A stretch of 64,000 bases of DNA from Aminobacter ciceronei (GCF_014138625.1 NZ_JACJHY010000010.1:1-64000), one strand, 5' to 3'. Shown: positions 51,902 through 61,188, counted from the stretch's first letter. Program-made: numbers and translations. Notes: generated by a model from the letters alone, not told the origin.

Positions 51902-53443
51902 ATGAGTTCGAAGGACGATCCTTCCGGCTCCGACGGCAGAACCGTCATTCGCGGATCGCCGCGCCGCGCGCCGCGTCCGGACCAGCCCTCGCCACCACAG
52001 CCGGCGTCCGATCCGACCATCATCTACACCGGCGGCCCTGAACAGCAGGCGCCAAGTTCGGGCACGGTGATCTATCAGGCCAGTCCCTTCGGCGACGCCC
52101 CTGGCGACGCGCCCCGCAACAGCCACAAGCAGCGTAAGCAGGCAGCAACGGCAGCAGGCACGTCGTTGGAGGCCCTGTTCGATGCGGCCGAACGTGTCCA
52201 GGTTTCCGGGGCCAACCCGCTGATATCAGCGGCAACGCCGCTTCTCATCTTGTTTGGCCATCTCAGGACGGTGACGGTCGAAGCCGACGTGTCCGTATTG
52301 GCCCAGCACGTCGCCGAATGCATCGAAGAATTCGAATGGAAAGCCGCCGAAGCCGGCGTGAACCAAGACGACGCGCATGTCGCGAAATATGCCCTTTGCG
52401 AGACAGCCGACGACATCATCGCCAACCTGCCGGGCATCGGCTCCGACAACTGGGCGCAGCACGGCATGCTGTCGCGCTTCTACGGGATCGATGCGTCAGG
52501 AAACGGCTTCTTCGAGGCACTGAACTCGGTGCTGGCCGATCCGGCGGAGCGTGGCGACCTGCTCGAACTGATGCATGCCTGCATGTCGCTCGGCTTCGCC
52601 GGACAATATCGTGGCGTCGCCGGCGGCAATCAGAGCCTTGAGCTCGTGCGCCAGGACCTGTACGCCGCACTGCGCTACTTCCGGCCGCTCACCGACGACG
52701 GTATTTCTCCGCACTGGCAGGGCCTCGCGGCCACCGTGGGCCGACGCCCCTACAGGCTACCGCTCTGGGCGATGGCCGCCTTCGCCCTCGCCTTCGTCAC
52801 CACCGCCTTCTTCTGGATGCGCGGCGACGTCACCAGAGAGGGCGACGCGCTCGCCGCGACATTGCTTGCGCTCACACCATCGAAGCCGGTCGCCATCGAA
52901 CGCAGCGACTTCGCCCCGCCGATCGAGCAGGCAGCGCCGGATGAGCCGGCTTCGCCGGTCGAGGATGCCAAACCGGCAGCAACAGCCCCGACCATGGCGC
53001 AGATTTACCGCATCCGCGCTGCCCTCACCCAGGACATCGGCGCCGGCGCATTGACCGTCGCCTCCAAGGGCGAGTTCATCATCGTCGAGCTCAACAACGA
53101 GCTGCTGTTCGAGCCGGGCAAGGCCGAGACCAAGCCTGAATTCACGCCCGTGGCGGCGCGCATTGCGGCTGCACTCGCAGGCGAACCGGGACCGATCAGA
53201 ATCGTCGGCCACACCGACAATGTGAAGCCGCGCCAGTCCAGTGCCTACAAGTCGAACTACGATCTATCCGTTGCCCGGGCGGAGGCTGTGGCAAAGGCAC
53301 TTGTTCAGGGGATCGGCGATGCCTCGCGAATAGCTGTCGAAGGCAAGGGCGAGGACGTGCCGATCGCCGACAACGCAACCGCCGACGGCCGCGCCTTGAA
53401 CCGCCGTGTCGACGTCATGATCCGGCGCGAGGACGCACCATGA
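51902..53443 (+). CDS. T6SS TssL with C-terminal OmpA domain, copy 2
   Basis: A 513-residue paralogue of the TssL at 37762. A long N-terminal tail (1-85) carries three related threonine motifs: RT14VIR, PT39IIY and GT55VIY. The DotU domain spans about 88-265 (NPLISAATPLLILFGHLR, LMHACMSLGFAGQYRG), with a membrane helix at about 282-302. The periplasmic OmpA-type domain (about 390-505) has VGHTDNVKPR and LSVARAEAVAKAL. In Agrobacterium tumefaciens, phosphorylation of TssL Thr14 by PpkA creates the Fha binding site; the residue number here is the same. This copy may therefore be the phospho-regulated one. Confidence 0.94.
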   Translation: MSSKDDPSGSDGRTVIRGSPRRAPRPDQPSPPQPASDPTIIYTGGPEQQAPSSGTVIYQASPFGDAPGDAPRNSHKQRKQAATAAGTSLEALFDAAERVQVSGANPLISAATPLLILFGHLRTVTVEADVSVLAQHVAECIEEFEWKAAEAGVNQDDAHVAKYALCETADDIIANLPGIGSDNWAQHGMLSRFYGIDASGNGFFEALNSVLADPAERGDLLELMHACMSLGFAGQYRGVAGGNQSLELVRQDLYAALRYFRPLTDDGISPHWQGLAATVGRRPYRLPLWAMAAFALAFVTTAFFWMRGDVTREGDALAATLLALTPSKPVAIERSDFAPPIEQAAPDEPASPVEDAKPAATAPTMAQIYRIRAALTQDIGAGALTVASKGEFIIVELNNELLFEPGKAETKPEFTPVAARIAAALAGEPGPIRIVGHTDNVKPRQSSAYKSNYDLSVARAEAVAKALVQGIGDASRIAVEGKGEDVPIADNATADGRALNRRVDVMIRREDAP

Positions 53444-53474
53444 GCGCGCCCCGCCGCACGCTGTGGTGGTCGTG

Positions 53475-56400
53475 ATGACGTGGCTGCTCAGAACTTTGAG
53501 CGTCATGGCACTGGCCGGCCTTGCCGCAGCCGTGTGGTTTGCCGGCCCGCTGATCGTCCTGGTCGGCAGCCGGCCGCTTGAATCAACTGGCGCGCGCGTC
53601 GCCATCATCGCCCTCATCCTTGCATTGGCCGCAGGCATCGCCCTGTTCCGCTTCTGGTTTGCGCGCCGTGCTCAAAAGGCGCTCGCTGCCGCCATCGCCA
53701 GCGAGAGTGCCTATGACGGCGACGGCCAATTGCTCGAAACGGGCATGACCAAGGCCATCGCGGCGCTCAAGCGCGCCAGCGGCAGGCGCAATTTCCTCTA
53801 CGAGGTGCCCTGGTACCTGATCATCGGCCCGCCCGGCGCCGGCAAGACCACGGCGTTGGTCAATTCGGGCCTCACGTTTCCGATCACCGTGTCCGGCACG
53901 GCCCAGCCGGTGCCCGGCGTCGGCGGAACCCGGAACTGCGACTGGTGGTTCACCGATGAAGCGGTGCTGATCGACACCGCCGGCCGCTACACCAACCAGG
54001 ATTCCGACACCGAAAGCGACCGCAAAGGATGGCTCGCCTTCCTGTCGCTGCTCAGGAAACACCGCGCCAGGCAGCCGATCAATGGCGTAATTGTCGCCAT
54101 CAGCCTAGCCGATGTGATGTCTTCAAGCGACCAGGAGCTCGACGCCCACGCCGTCGTCATCCGCAATCGCCTGCAGGAAATCCACGAGACGCTGAACATC
54201 GGCTTTCCCGTCTATGTGCTGTTCACCAAGGCCGACCTGATCGCCGGCTTCATGGAGAGTTTCGGCAGTCTGGACGAAACCGACCGGCGCATGGTGTGGG
54301 GTACGACATTCCAGGGCGCCGACCGCAAGGCGAACGTGGTCAGCGAGGTTCCGGCTGAATTCGATGCGCTCGTCCGCCGCCTGTCCGAGGACGTGCCCGA
54401 CCGTATGCAGGGCGAGCAGGATCCGGTCGCGCGCATCGCTATCTTCAGCTTCGCCGCGCAGTTTGCTTCGCTTAAGCAACGCTGTGCGACCTTTCTCGGC
54501 CGTGTCTTCGAACCGACGAAGAAGCCGGCAAGCGCTATCCTGCGCGGCTTCTACTTCTCCTCCGGCACGCAGGAGGGCACGCCGATCGACCGCGTACTCG
54601 GCGCCATCGGCCGTGGTTTCGGCAACGGATCCCAAGCACAGCTGTCCGGGACCGGCAAGAGCTTCTTCCTGCACGACCTTTTGGCCAATGTCATCTTTGC
54701 TGAGGCCGGCTGGGTCTCCTATGACGATGCCGCCGACCGGCGCGCCAGATTTGCCCGCTTCGCCGGAACCGGCGCCATCAGCTTGATCGCCGCTGCCGCC
54801 CTAGGCGTTCTGGCGGTCAGTTATGCCGCAAACAAGGCCCTGATCGCGGCCACCAGCCAGGCTGCGGAAAGCTACACGTCGTCCGCCGCCGCACTGCTGC
54901 AGGCGGAAACCGTATCCGACGTTGACCTTGAGAATGTCATCGATGCGCTGGAGAGCATCAGCGGCCTGCCGACCGGCTACGAGCATCGCGACCAGCCGAC
55001 GCCGGCGCGCGAAACGCTCGGGCTCAGCCAGCGCGCGCGGTTGTTGTCGGCATCGGAGACGACCTACCGGCTGGCGCTGGAGCGGATGCTTCGCCCTCGC
55101 CTGTTGCTGCACCTTGAACGCACCATCCAAGCGAAGATGAGCGATCCTGCGGCTCTCTACGAAGCTCTCAAGATTTACCTGATGCTCGCAGGCGAAGCGC
55201 CGAAGGTCGATGATGAACAGATCGTCTCGTGGATGAAGAAGGACTGGGAGCAGAACCGCTATCCCGGTCCGCAAAATCGCGAAGGCCGTCTCATCCTAGA
55301 AAAGCACCTGAGGGCGATGCTTACGCTCGACGATGAGTTCGATCCGGCATTCGAGCTCAATCGCCCCTTGGTCGAGTCGGCACAGCGCGCGCTGGGCCGC
55401 ATGACGGTCGCCGATCAGGCTTCCGCCTTGATCGCCTCGGCGCTGACCGCGGCCACGCTCGACGACTTCGCCGTCACCACGAAGGGCGGCCAGGAAGCGA
55501 AGCTGGTGTTTGAGACCGTCGATGGCAGCGACCTGTCTGCGCTGCGTGTTCGCGGCCTCTATACCTATGCCGGCTTCAACGATTTCTACCTGACACAGCT
55601 TTCCGGTATCGCCCAGAAACTCATAGACGAGCAATGGGTCGTCGGCGCCGGCGGCGAGCAAGGCGGCGTCGAGCAGGAACTGTTGCGGCTCGGCCCAGAG
55701 TTGCTCGACCGCTACAGCAGCGACTTTTCAGCCGTATGGAACGGTGTTCTCGACAAGCTCAAATTCCGGCCGATGGCGGCGGACAAGCCGGAATATCTCG
55801 CGCTGTCAGCCGCCGGCTCGCCCAGCTCGCCGCTGGCGCAGTTGTTCGAGGCGATTGCCCGCGAGACGGCGCTGACACGTGGCTCAGGCCCGACTGCCGA
55901 CGCCGATGCGCGTGCCGATGGCCTCGCCCGCATCGGCATCGAGTTGCCGGGCCGCAAATCCGCCAGTCGCGCCGGTGCGGCATTCGCCAATGCGCCGACC
56001 ATCGTGCCCGGCGCCAACATCGAGGCGCAATTCCGGCCGTTCCAGCTTCTTGTCGATGGCCGTCCCGGCCAGCGCCCGATCGATGCCCTGATCCAGAATT
56101 TCCATGCCGTCTATCAGAGCCTGACGATCTCGGCCGCCGCCCCGTCGCAGGCAGGTCGCGTCAATGCCAATCTTCAGCTGCAGATATCCAATCTCCGCGC
56201 CAACGCCTCGCGCCTGCCCAAGACACTGTCGCGCATGGTCCACGCTGCCGCCGACGATTTCGAGGGCGACGTGGCCGAGACCTCCGTAGCGCAACTCAAC
56301 CAGTCGCTGCAGGAGACCGTCAGCGGCCCCTGCGAGGAAGTTATCGCCAACCGCTATCCCTTCGGCACCGGCGCCAGCCAGGATGTGCCGATCGGCGATT

Positions 56401-56987
56401 TCGCCCGGCTTTTCGCGCCCAGCGGCATCATCGACAGGTTTTTCGCACAAAACTTGGCCTCTCTCGCAGACATGTCGGGGACCGAATGGCAATGGAAGCA
56501 GGAGTCGCGCCTGGGCCGTGGGCTCTCCAGGTCGACGCTGAAGCAGTTCCAGCTGGCCGCCGAAATCCGCGACGCGTTCTTTCCGCTTGGCGGGTCCACG
56601 CCTGCAGTCAACATCACTTTCACGCCGTTTTCGCTGCATGGCGACGCCGACATGGCCTTGCTCGACGTCAACGGACAGGTCGTCCAGAGCTATCAGAACG
56701 GCAGCAGCCCGGGCATCGTCACATGGCCCGGCAGTGCCTCCGCCGGGTCGGCCAATCTCAGCCTTACGCCGGAGCTTCCCGGGCGCGAATCCGCCATCAG
56801 GTTCGAAGGGCCGTGGGCCTTGAAGCGCCTGCTCGACGCAGGCACCTCGACAGTCAATGGCGACAAACTGCAACTGCGCTACGTCATCGGCGGCCGCGAT
56901 GTCGCCTACACCGTCCAGATCAACCCGCCGGGCAATCCCTTTTCGCTGACCGCATTCTCCGGTTTTACCTGTCCGAAGGGGCTTTGA
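53475..56987 (+). CDS. T6SS TssM (IcmF), copy 2
   Basis: A 1170-residue paralogue of the TssM at 39085. It has two N-terminal membrane helices (about 5-28 and 38-57), intact Walker A GPPGAGKTT (about 118-126), and GTRNCDWWFTDEAVLIDTAG as in other TssM. A third helix is at about 435-458, followed by the periplasmic domains ending GPWALKRLLDAGTSTVNGD. I use the ATG at 53475; an in-frame GTG at 53463 is possible and neither has a clear ribosome site. A tiny frame from 53440 ends exactly at the ATG (TGATG). It pairs with TssL copy 2. Confidence 0.94.
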   Translation: MTWLLRTLSVMALAGLAAAVWFAGPLIVLVGSRPLESTGARVAIIALILALAAGIALFRFWFARRAQKALAAAIASESAYDGDGQLLETGMTKAIAALKRASGRRNFLYEVPWYLIIGPPGAGKTTALVNSGLTFPITVSGTAQPVPGVGGTRNCDWWFTDEAVLIDTAGRYTNQDSDTESDRKGWLAFLSLLRKHRARQPINGVIVAISLADVMSSSDQELDAHAVVIRNRLQEIHETLNIGFPVYVLFTKADLIAGFMESFGSLDETDRRMVWGTTFQGADRKANVVSEVPAEFDALVRRLSEDVPDRMQGEQDPVARIAIFSFAAQFASLKQRCATFLGRVFEPTKKPASAILRGFYFSSGTQEGTPIDRVLGAIGRGFGNGSQAQLSGTGKSFFLHDLLANVIFAEAGWVSYDDAADRRARFARFAGTGAISLIAAAALGVLAVSYAANKALIAATSQAAESYTSSAAALLQAETVSDVDLENVIDALESISGLPTGYEHRDQPTPARETLGLSQRARLLSASETTYRLALERMLRPRLLLHLERTIQAKMSDPAALYEALKIYLMLAGEAPKVDDEQIVSWMKKDWEQNRYPGPQNREGRLILEKHLRAMLTLDDEFDPAFELNRPLVESAQRALGRMTVADQASALIASALTAATLDDFAVTTKGGQEAKLVFETVDGSDLSALRVRGLYTYAGFNDFYLTQLSGIAQKLIDEQWVVGAGGEQGGVEQELLRLGPELLDRYSSDFSAVWNGVLDKLKFRPMAADKPEYLALSAAGSPSSPLAQLFEAIARETALTRGSGPTADADARADGLARIGIELPGRKSASRAGAAFANAPTIVPGANIEAQFRPFQLLVDGRPGQRPIDALIQNFHAVYQSLTISAAAPSQAGRVNANLQLQISNLRANASRLPKTLSRMVHAAADDFEGDVAETSVAQLNQSLQETVSGPCEEVIANRYPFGTGASQDVPIGDFARLFAPSGIIDRFFAQNLASLADMSGTEWQWKQESRLGRGLSRSTLKQFQLAAEIRDAFFPLGGSTPAVNITFTPFSLHGDADMALLDVNGQVVQSYQNGSSPGIVTWPGSASAGSANLSLTPELPGRESAIRFEGPWALKRLLDAGTSTVNGDKLQLRYVIGGRDVAYTVQINPPGNPFSLTAFSGFTCPKGL

Positions 56988-57107
56988 AACGGTGGGCAGG
57001 CACAGTCAGCCCGGCACGTGTTAATTTCTGTACTCTAACGCACGGGCCTGTGGCAGACTGAAAGGCGCGCGCGTCAATACGCAACGCAGAGGGGCGCCCG
57101 AGAGCGC

Positions 57108-57884
57108 TTGAGGCCATTGAACGATGTCGTCCTCCCCTTCGAAAGCTATGGCGTCAGCCACAAGGGCTGCGTCCGTCAGGTCAATGAAGACAGCTACCTG
57201 ATCGAGCCCCGCAGCGGCCTGTGGGTCGTCGCCGACGGCATGGGCGGCCACGATGCCGGCGAGGTCGCCTCCGCCAGCATCGTCGAACACTTGTCGACGA
57301 TCGGCATTCCTGAATCGGCGCCCGATCTGCGCGCACGCTTCGTCGACAGGCTGAGGCTGGCCCATTCCGACATCCGCGAAATATCGGACTTGCGTGGCGC
57401 GACGATGGGTTCGACGGTCGCAGCACTGCTTGCCATGGACGGCAAGTTCGCCTGCCTGTGGCTCGGCGACAGCCGCGTCTACCTGGTGCGTGACGGTTCG
57501 ATCTCCCAGGTCTCGCACGATCACACCGAGGTTCAGGAGTTGCTTGATCGCGGTGCGATCACCGCCGAGGAGGCGCAGACCTGGCCGCGCCGCAATGTCA
57601 TCACCCGCGCCATAGGCGTCAGCGACGACATCGACGTCGACTTCCGCCAGGGCGATCTCTTGCCCGGCGACGTCTTCATACTCGGTACCGACGGCCTGAC
57701 CGCCCATGTTTCCGACGAGGAGATCGAGGCCGCGGTGGTTTCGACGACACCGCAGGCGGCTTGCGAAGATCTGCTGGCAAAGGTCCTCGAGCGCGGCGGA
57801 ACGGACAACGTCACCATTGTACTGGTGCGGATTCGGGGCAAGACCGACGGTGCAGCTTCTCAAGCCTTGGCGGGAGGCCGATAG
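57108..57884 (+). CDS. pppA: T6SS PP2C-type protein phosphatase
   Basis: A 258-residue PPM/PP2C serine/threonine phosphatase. It keeps the metal-binding motifs NEDSY (about 26-30), VADGMGGH (D43) and GTDGL, and a C-terminal GGTDNVTIVLVRI (aspartate present). It reverses PpkA phosphorylation and silences the T6SS in Pseudomonas; the same role is inferred here. Start uncertain: only TTG codons at 57108 or 57117 fit, and no in-frame ATG precedes the homology. Its end overlaps the DUF1036 gene. Confidence 0.93.
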   Translation: MRPLNDVVLPFESYGVSHKGCVRQVNEDSYLIEPRSGLWVVADGMGGHDAGEVASASIVEHLSTIGIPESAPDLRARFVDRLRLAHSDIREISDLRGATMGSTVAALLAMDGKFACLWLGDSRVYLVRDGSISQVSHDHTEVQELLDRGAITAEEAQTWPRRNVITRAIGVSDDIDVDFRQGDLLPGDVFILGTDGLTAHVSDEEIEAAVVSTTPQAACEDLLAKVLERGGTDNVTIVLVRIRGKTDGAASQALAGGR

Positions 57885-58341
57885 CGGCCGGCAAGACGAT
57901 GCGGGCGGGATCGGACACCGAACCGGTGCACGAGGAGCCACCTTTGCCCTGCTGACATTGCTGTCATTGCTTTGCGCCCCCAGTCTGGCTCGCGCGGAGT
58001 TTACCGTCTGTAACCAGACGCTCGACGTCGTCAATCTCGCCGTCGGCCAGGAAGTCGAAGCCGCATTCCAGACCGATGGCTGGTGGACAATCGGCGCCAA
58101 TCAGTGCGTCAACGTCATCCGCGAAGAGCTGACCAACCGCTACATCTACATCTACGCGACCGACGTCTTCGGCAATGCCATCCTCAGCGGTTCGACCGAC
58201 ATGTGCGTCGAGCGCAAGCGTTTCACCGTGCGTGGCATCGACGAATGCTGGCAGCGTGGCCACATCGCCGCCCGCTTCTACGAAGTCGACACGCTGGAAC
58301 AGTCGCGCTGGACCTTCTTCCTGACCGGGTCTTCGCCATGA
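57850..58341 (+). CDS. DUF1036 periplasmic protein
   Basis: A 163-residue exported protein. A hydrophobic signal (TFALLTLLSLLCAPSLARA) leads to a mature DUF1036 domain (EFTVCNQTLDVVNLAVG, WWTIGANQCVNV, YATDVFGNAI, DECWQRG) with four cysteines that may form disulfides. The start is uncertain; I use the GTG at 57850, overlapping pppA by 35 bases, which gives an unusually long pre-signal stretch. Its last bases overlap the M23/transglycosylase gene (ATGA). DUF1036 function is unknown; its place here suggests work in the periplasm with the secretion complex. Confidence 0.75.
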   Translation: MQLLKPWREADSGRQDDAGGIGHRTGARGATFALLTLLSLLCAPSLARAEFTVCNQTLDVVNLAVGQEVEAAFQTDGWWTIGANQCVNVIREELTNRYIYIYATDVFGNAILSGSTDMCVERKRFTVRGIDECWQRGHIAARFYEVDTLEQSRWTFFLTGSSP

Positions 58342-60713
58342 CGCATGGCATTGACGCGAGCTTCAAGCAGCAAAAGCAGCAGCGTATGGCCAGGCGCTCG
58401 CGCGAACGGCAGCTCAAGGCCATGATCATTGCCGGCATACTTGCCCTCACCGGTATCGTCGCTGCCGCCGTCTATTTCGGCGCGGACTACTGGCCATCGG
58501 GCGAATATGAGGGCGACCTGCAGCCGACCGAGGAAAGCGACATCGTGCCGGCCGATGCCGCTGTCTACGTCCCGGCCATCGTCGACCTCGCCGGCGACCC
58601 GATGTGGATCAACCTCGCGCATGAAGCAGGCACAGAGACCAAGCGACGCCAGCTTTCCCGCCCGGCCGATCTTATCGAAGACGGCATCTCGCCAAGCATC
58701 GAATACCTCTCCGACACGATGCTGAGCTCCAGCGAACGCTTCATGACCGCCATCCCGTCGACGCAGGACGACTTTGCCTTCTTTCAGGCGCAGCGCGCTG
58801 TCGCCGAGCCTCAGCCAGGGCAACAAACCAACATCCAGCCGACGCCGCCGATCGCAACCGACCTCGACGAAGCCGAGGGCGACGACACGTCCGATGTTGG
58901 CGCGGGCTGGGGCGAAACCATCGACCAGGGCGAAGCCGCTCTGCCCGCCTTCGAAAAAACCGCCGTCGAAAACAACACCAGCGTCGCGACCGTGACCCCG
59001 GAGCCCGAGCGGTTCGAGGCGACCGAAGACGTTTTCATCAAGATCCTCACCAGCCGCTCGCTCGAAAGCGTTGCGCTCGAGGCGCATTTTTCCACCGACG
59101 AAGCCAAGCTGGTCAGCGACGCACTCAAGGCGGTCTTCAAGCTGGAGACCCTCGAGCCCGGCTATGTCGTCGCCCTGCGCGGCTTCCGGCCGCGCCGCGG
59201 CGCCCCGGCAATGGCGTTGATGCAGGTTTCGGTCTACGCTATGAACAGGTTCATCGGCACGCTTGCCCGCAATTCGGCCGGCCAGTTCGTCGAAGGCGTC
59301 GACCCGTGGGTGCGCGACGACCTGTTCAACTATTCAGGCGCACCGCAAGCCAGCGCCCAGAAGCGCCAATACCGGCTGCTCGACGCGATCTATTCGACCG
59401 CTGCCCGCAACAACGTGCCCACCGGCGTGCTGGGCGAGGCCATCATGTACCTGTCGCGCGGCCAGGACCTGAACGCCTTTGCCACCGAGGACCAGCGCCT
59501 GGTCCTGCTCTATTCGGAGACGGCGCGCGGCAAGGATGGCGTCGCCGGCCGCGTGCTCTATGTCGGCGTCCACGGCACCGACAAGAAGCTCGAATGTTTC
59601 GTCTTCCAGCAGACTGACGGCCAGTTCTCCTGTGTCGGTGGCGACGACCAGGTTCGATCGCTGGCGACGACGAACGGCATGTTCACGCCGGTCAACGGCG
59701 TCATGACCTCGACCTTCGGACCTCGTAAGCATCCGATCCTGAAGACTGTCCGAATCCACAAGGGCGTCGACTGGGCGGCCCCCATCGGCACGCCGATCGC
59801 CGCCGCTTTTGACGGCCAGGTCGTGTTCGAGGGTGACGGCAAGGGTTACGGCAACCTCATCCGTATCTCGCATGCCAACAACCGTGAGACCCGCTATGCC
59901 CACATGCAGCGTTTCGCCGATGGCATCAGCGTCGGAACCGCGGTCAAGGCCGGCGACATCATCGGCTATATTGGCACCACCGGCTTGTCGACCGGCCCGC
60001 ATCTGCATTTCGAGCTCTACCAGGACGGCCAGGCCATCGATCCGCTCGGCACTGTCACCGTTGCCGTGGCAACGACCACAACCACGACCACTGTCGCCAC
60101 CACCTCCTCGGACGATCAGGCCATCGAGATCCTGACCAACCGCATCATCCATGTCGAAAGCGGCGGCAGCGCGCGTGCCAAGAACCCGCTGTCGTCGGCG
60201 ACAGGCCTGGGGCAGTTCATCAGCAGCACCTGGATCCGGATGATGAACACCTACAGGCCCGATCTCGCGCGTTCGCTCTCGACGGCCGAACTGCTCGAAT
60301 TGCGCTTCGATCCGACCATCTCGCGCGAAATGGTGCGCAACCTGGCTCGCGAGGGCGAAGCCTATCTCAAGCAGCGCGGCCACCAGATCACCGCCGGGCG
60401 GCTCTATCTCTGCCACTTCCTCGGCATGGAAGGCGCCCACCAGATCCTGACCGCCTCCGGCGATGCCATGATCGCCGACGTCCTGGGCGCCGTCGTGATC
60501 AAGGCCAATCCCTTCCTCACCGGCAAGAACGCCACCTATGTCGTTGCCTGGGCGGAGAAAAAGATGACCGGACGTGCTCCTGCAGCAACCTCGCTTCCCA
60601 GTTCAACCCCGACGTTGCCACCACCACAGGTGGTCAGGCAGACGTCGCCGGAATTCGAGAGATACAAACAGGCAATCGCGACAACTCTGAGTTCGGTTGC
60701 AAATACGCTTTGA
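58338..60713 (+). CDS. Membrane-anchored dual peptidoglycan hydrolase: M23 endopeptidase plus lytic transglycosylase
   Basis: A 791-residue protein: a basic cytoplasmic tail, one membrane helix (about 29-49), a periplasmic region that may be substrate- or partner-binding (about 60-450), and an M23 peptidase domain (about 455-575) with H474, D478 and the H555-L-H557 zinc motif. A threonine-rich linker (about 578-594) is followed by an SLT-like transglycosylase domain (about 598-720) with catalytic E607 in HVESGG and GLGQF at 623. Both active sites look intact, so it could cut both peptide and glycan bonds. Last enzyme of the second T6SS set, it likely makes room in the wall for the trans-envelope complex. 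I found no family name. Confidence 0.88.
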   Translation: MTHGIDASFKQQKQQRMARRSRERQLKAMIIAGILALTGIVAAAVYFGADYWPSGEYEGDLQPTEESDIVPADAAVYVPAIVDLAGDPMWINLAHEAGTETKRRQLSRPADLIEDGISPSIEYLSDTMLSSSERFMTAIPSTQDDFAFFQAQRAVAEPQPGQQTNIQPTPPIATDLDEAEGDDTSDVGAGWGETIDQGEAALPAFEKTAVENNTSVATVTPEPERFEATEDVFIKILTSRSLESVALEAHFSTDEAKLVSDALKAVFKLETLEPGYVVALRGFRPRRGAPAMALMQVSVYAMNRFIGTLARNSAGQFVEGVDPWVRDDLFNYSGAPQASAQKRQYRLLDAIYSTAARNNVPTGVLGEAIMYLSRGQDLNAFATEDQRLVLLYSETARGKDGVAGRVLYVGVHGTDKKLECFVFQQTDGQFSCVGGDDQVRSLATTNGMFTPVNGVMTSTFGPRKHPILKTVRIHKGVDWAAPIGTPIAAAFDGQVVFEGDGKGYGNLIRISHANNRETRYAHMQRFADGISVGTAVKAGDIIGYIGTTGLSTGPHLHFELYQDGQAIDPLGTVTVAVATTTTTTTVATTSSDDQAIEILTNRIIHVESGGSARAKNPLSSATGLGQFISSTWIRMMNTYRPDLARSLSTAELLELRFDPTISREMVRNLAREGEAYLKQRGHQITAGRLYLCHFLGMEGAHQILTASGDAMIADVLGAVVIKANPFLTGKNATYVVAWAEKKMTGRAPAATSLPSSTPTLPPPQVVRQTSPEFERYKQAIATTLSSVANTL

Positions 60714-60849
60714 GCATACAACCGCTCAGGTTCGGACCGAGCGGCCTGGCCTGGCAGCGTCGATCTGTCCTGGACGAATTTTCTCATTTATCCCAACTGC
60801 TTGCACTCTGGGACTTTATCGACGCCTTCGGCCGCGATATAGCATTCGC

Positions 60850-61188
60850 ATGAGTTTCGGTTCGACATTGACGCTTGCGCTGACCCTGGGTTTCTCCGCC
60901 ACGCTGCTTGGCGGCTGCAGTCGCTCGTCCGATGGCACCGTCGTCATTCCGAAACCAATGGACTCCCGGCGCTTCTGGCAGGACGACGAAGCCAAGCGTG
61001 CCGCGGCCGAGCGCCAGCAGGCTGCCGCCTTTCCAACCGGGCCCGATATTCGCTTTGCCACCGAGCAGCCTGGCCCTCGCCCGGTGACGCGCGCGCCAAG
61101 CGGTGCGGCGAGCACCGGCAATTCCAAGCCGATATCCTGCCGCGCCGTAAGCGGCTCTACGGGTCGCGTCAGATACGTCTGCGAGTGA
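60850..61188 (+). CDS. Small lipoprotein at the end of the T6SS locus
   Basis: A 112-residue lipoprotein: signal LTLALTLGFSATLLGGC with lipobox LGGC, followed by a low-complexity mature part with RFWQDDEAKRAAAERQQAAA and a proline/serine stretch. It ends with ISCRAVSGSTGRVRYVCE, whose two cysteines could be disulfide-bonded. I use the ATG at 60850; the frame is open to 60697 but noncoding. It follows the M23/transglycosylase gene by 136 bases on the same strand. No family is recognised. Confidence 0.65.
   Translation: MSFGSTLTLALTLGFSATLLGGCSRSSDGTVVIPKPMDSRRFWQDDEAKRAAAERQQAAAFPTGPDIRFATEQPGPRPVTRAPSGAASTGNSKPISCRAVSGSTGRVRYVCE

Noticed and set aside
60070-60110. Threonine-codon tract as a phase-variable simple repeat
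   Set aside because: The codons are mixed (acg, acc, aca) and in steps of three, so slippage would not shift the frame; it is most simply a protein linker.
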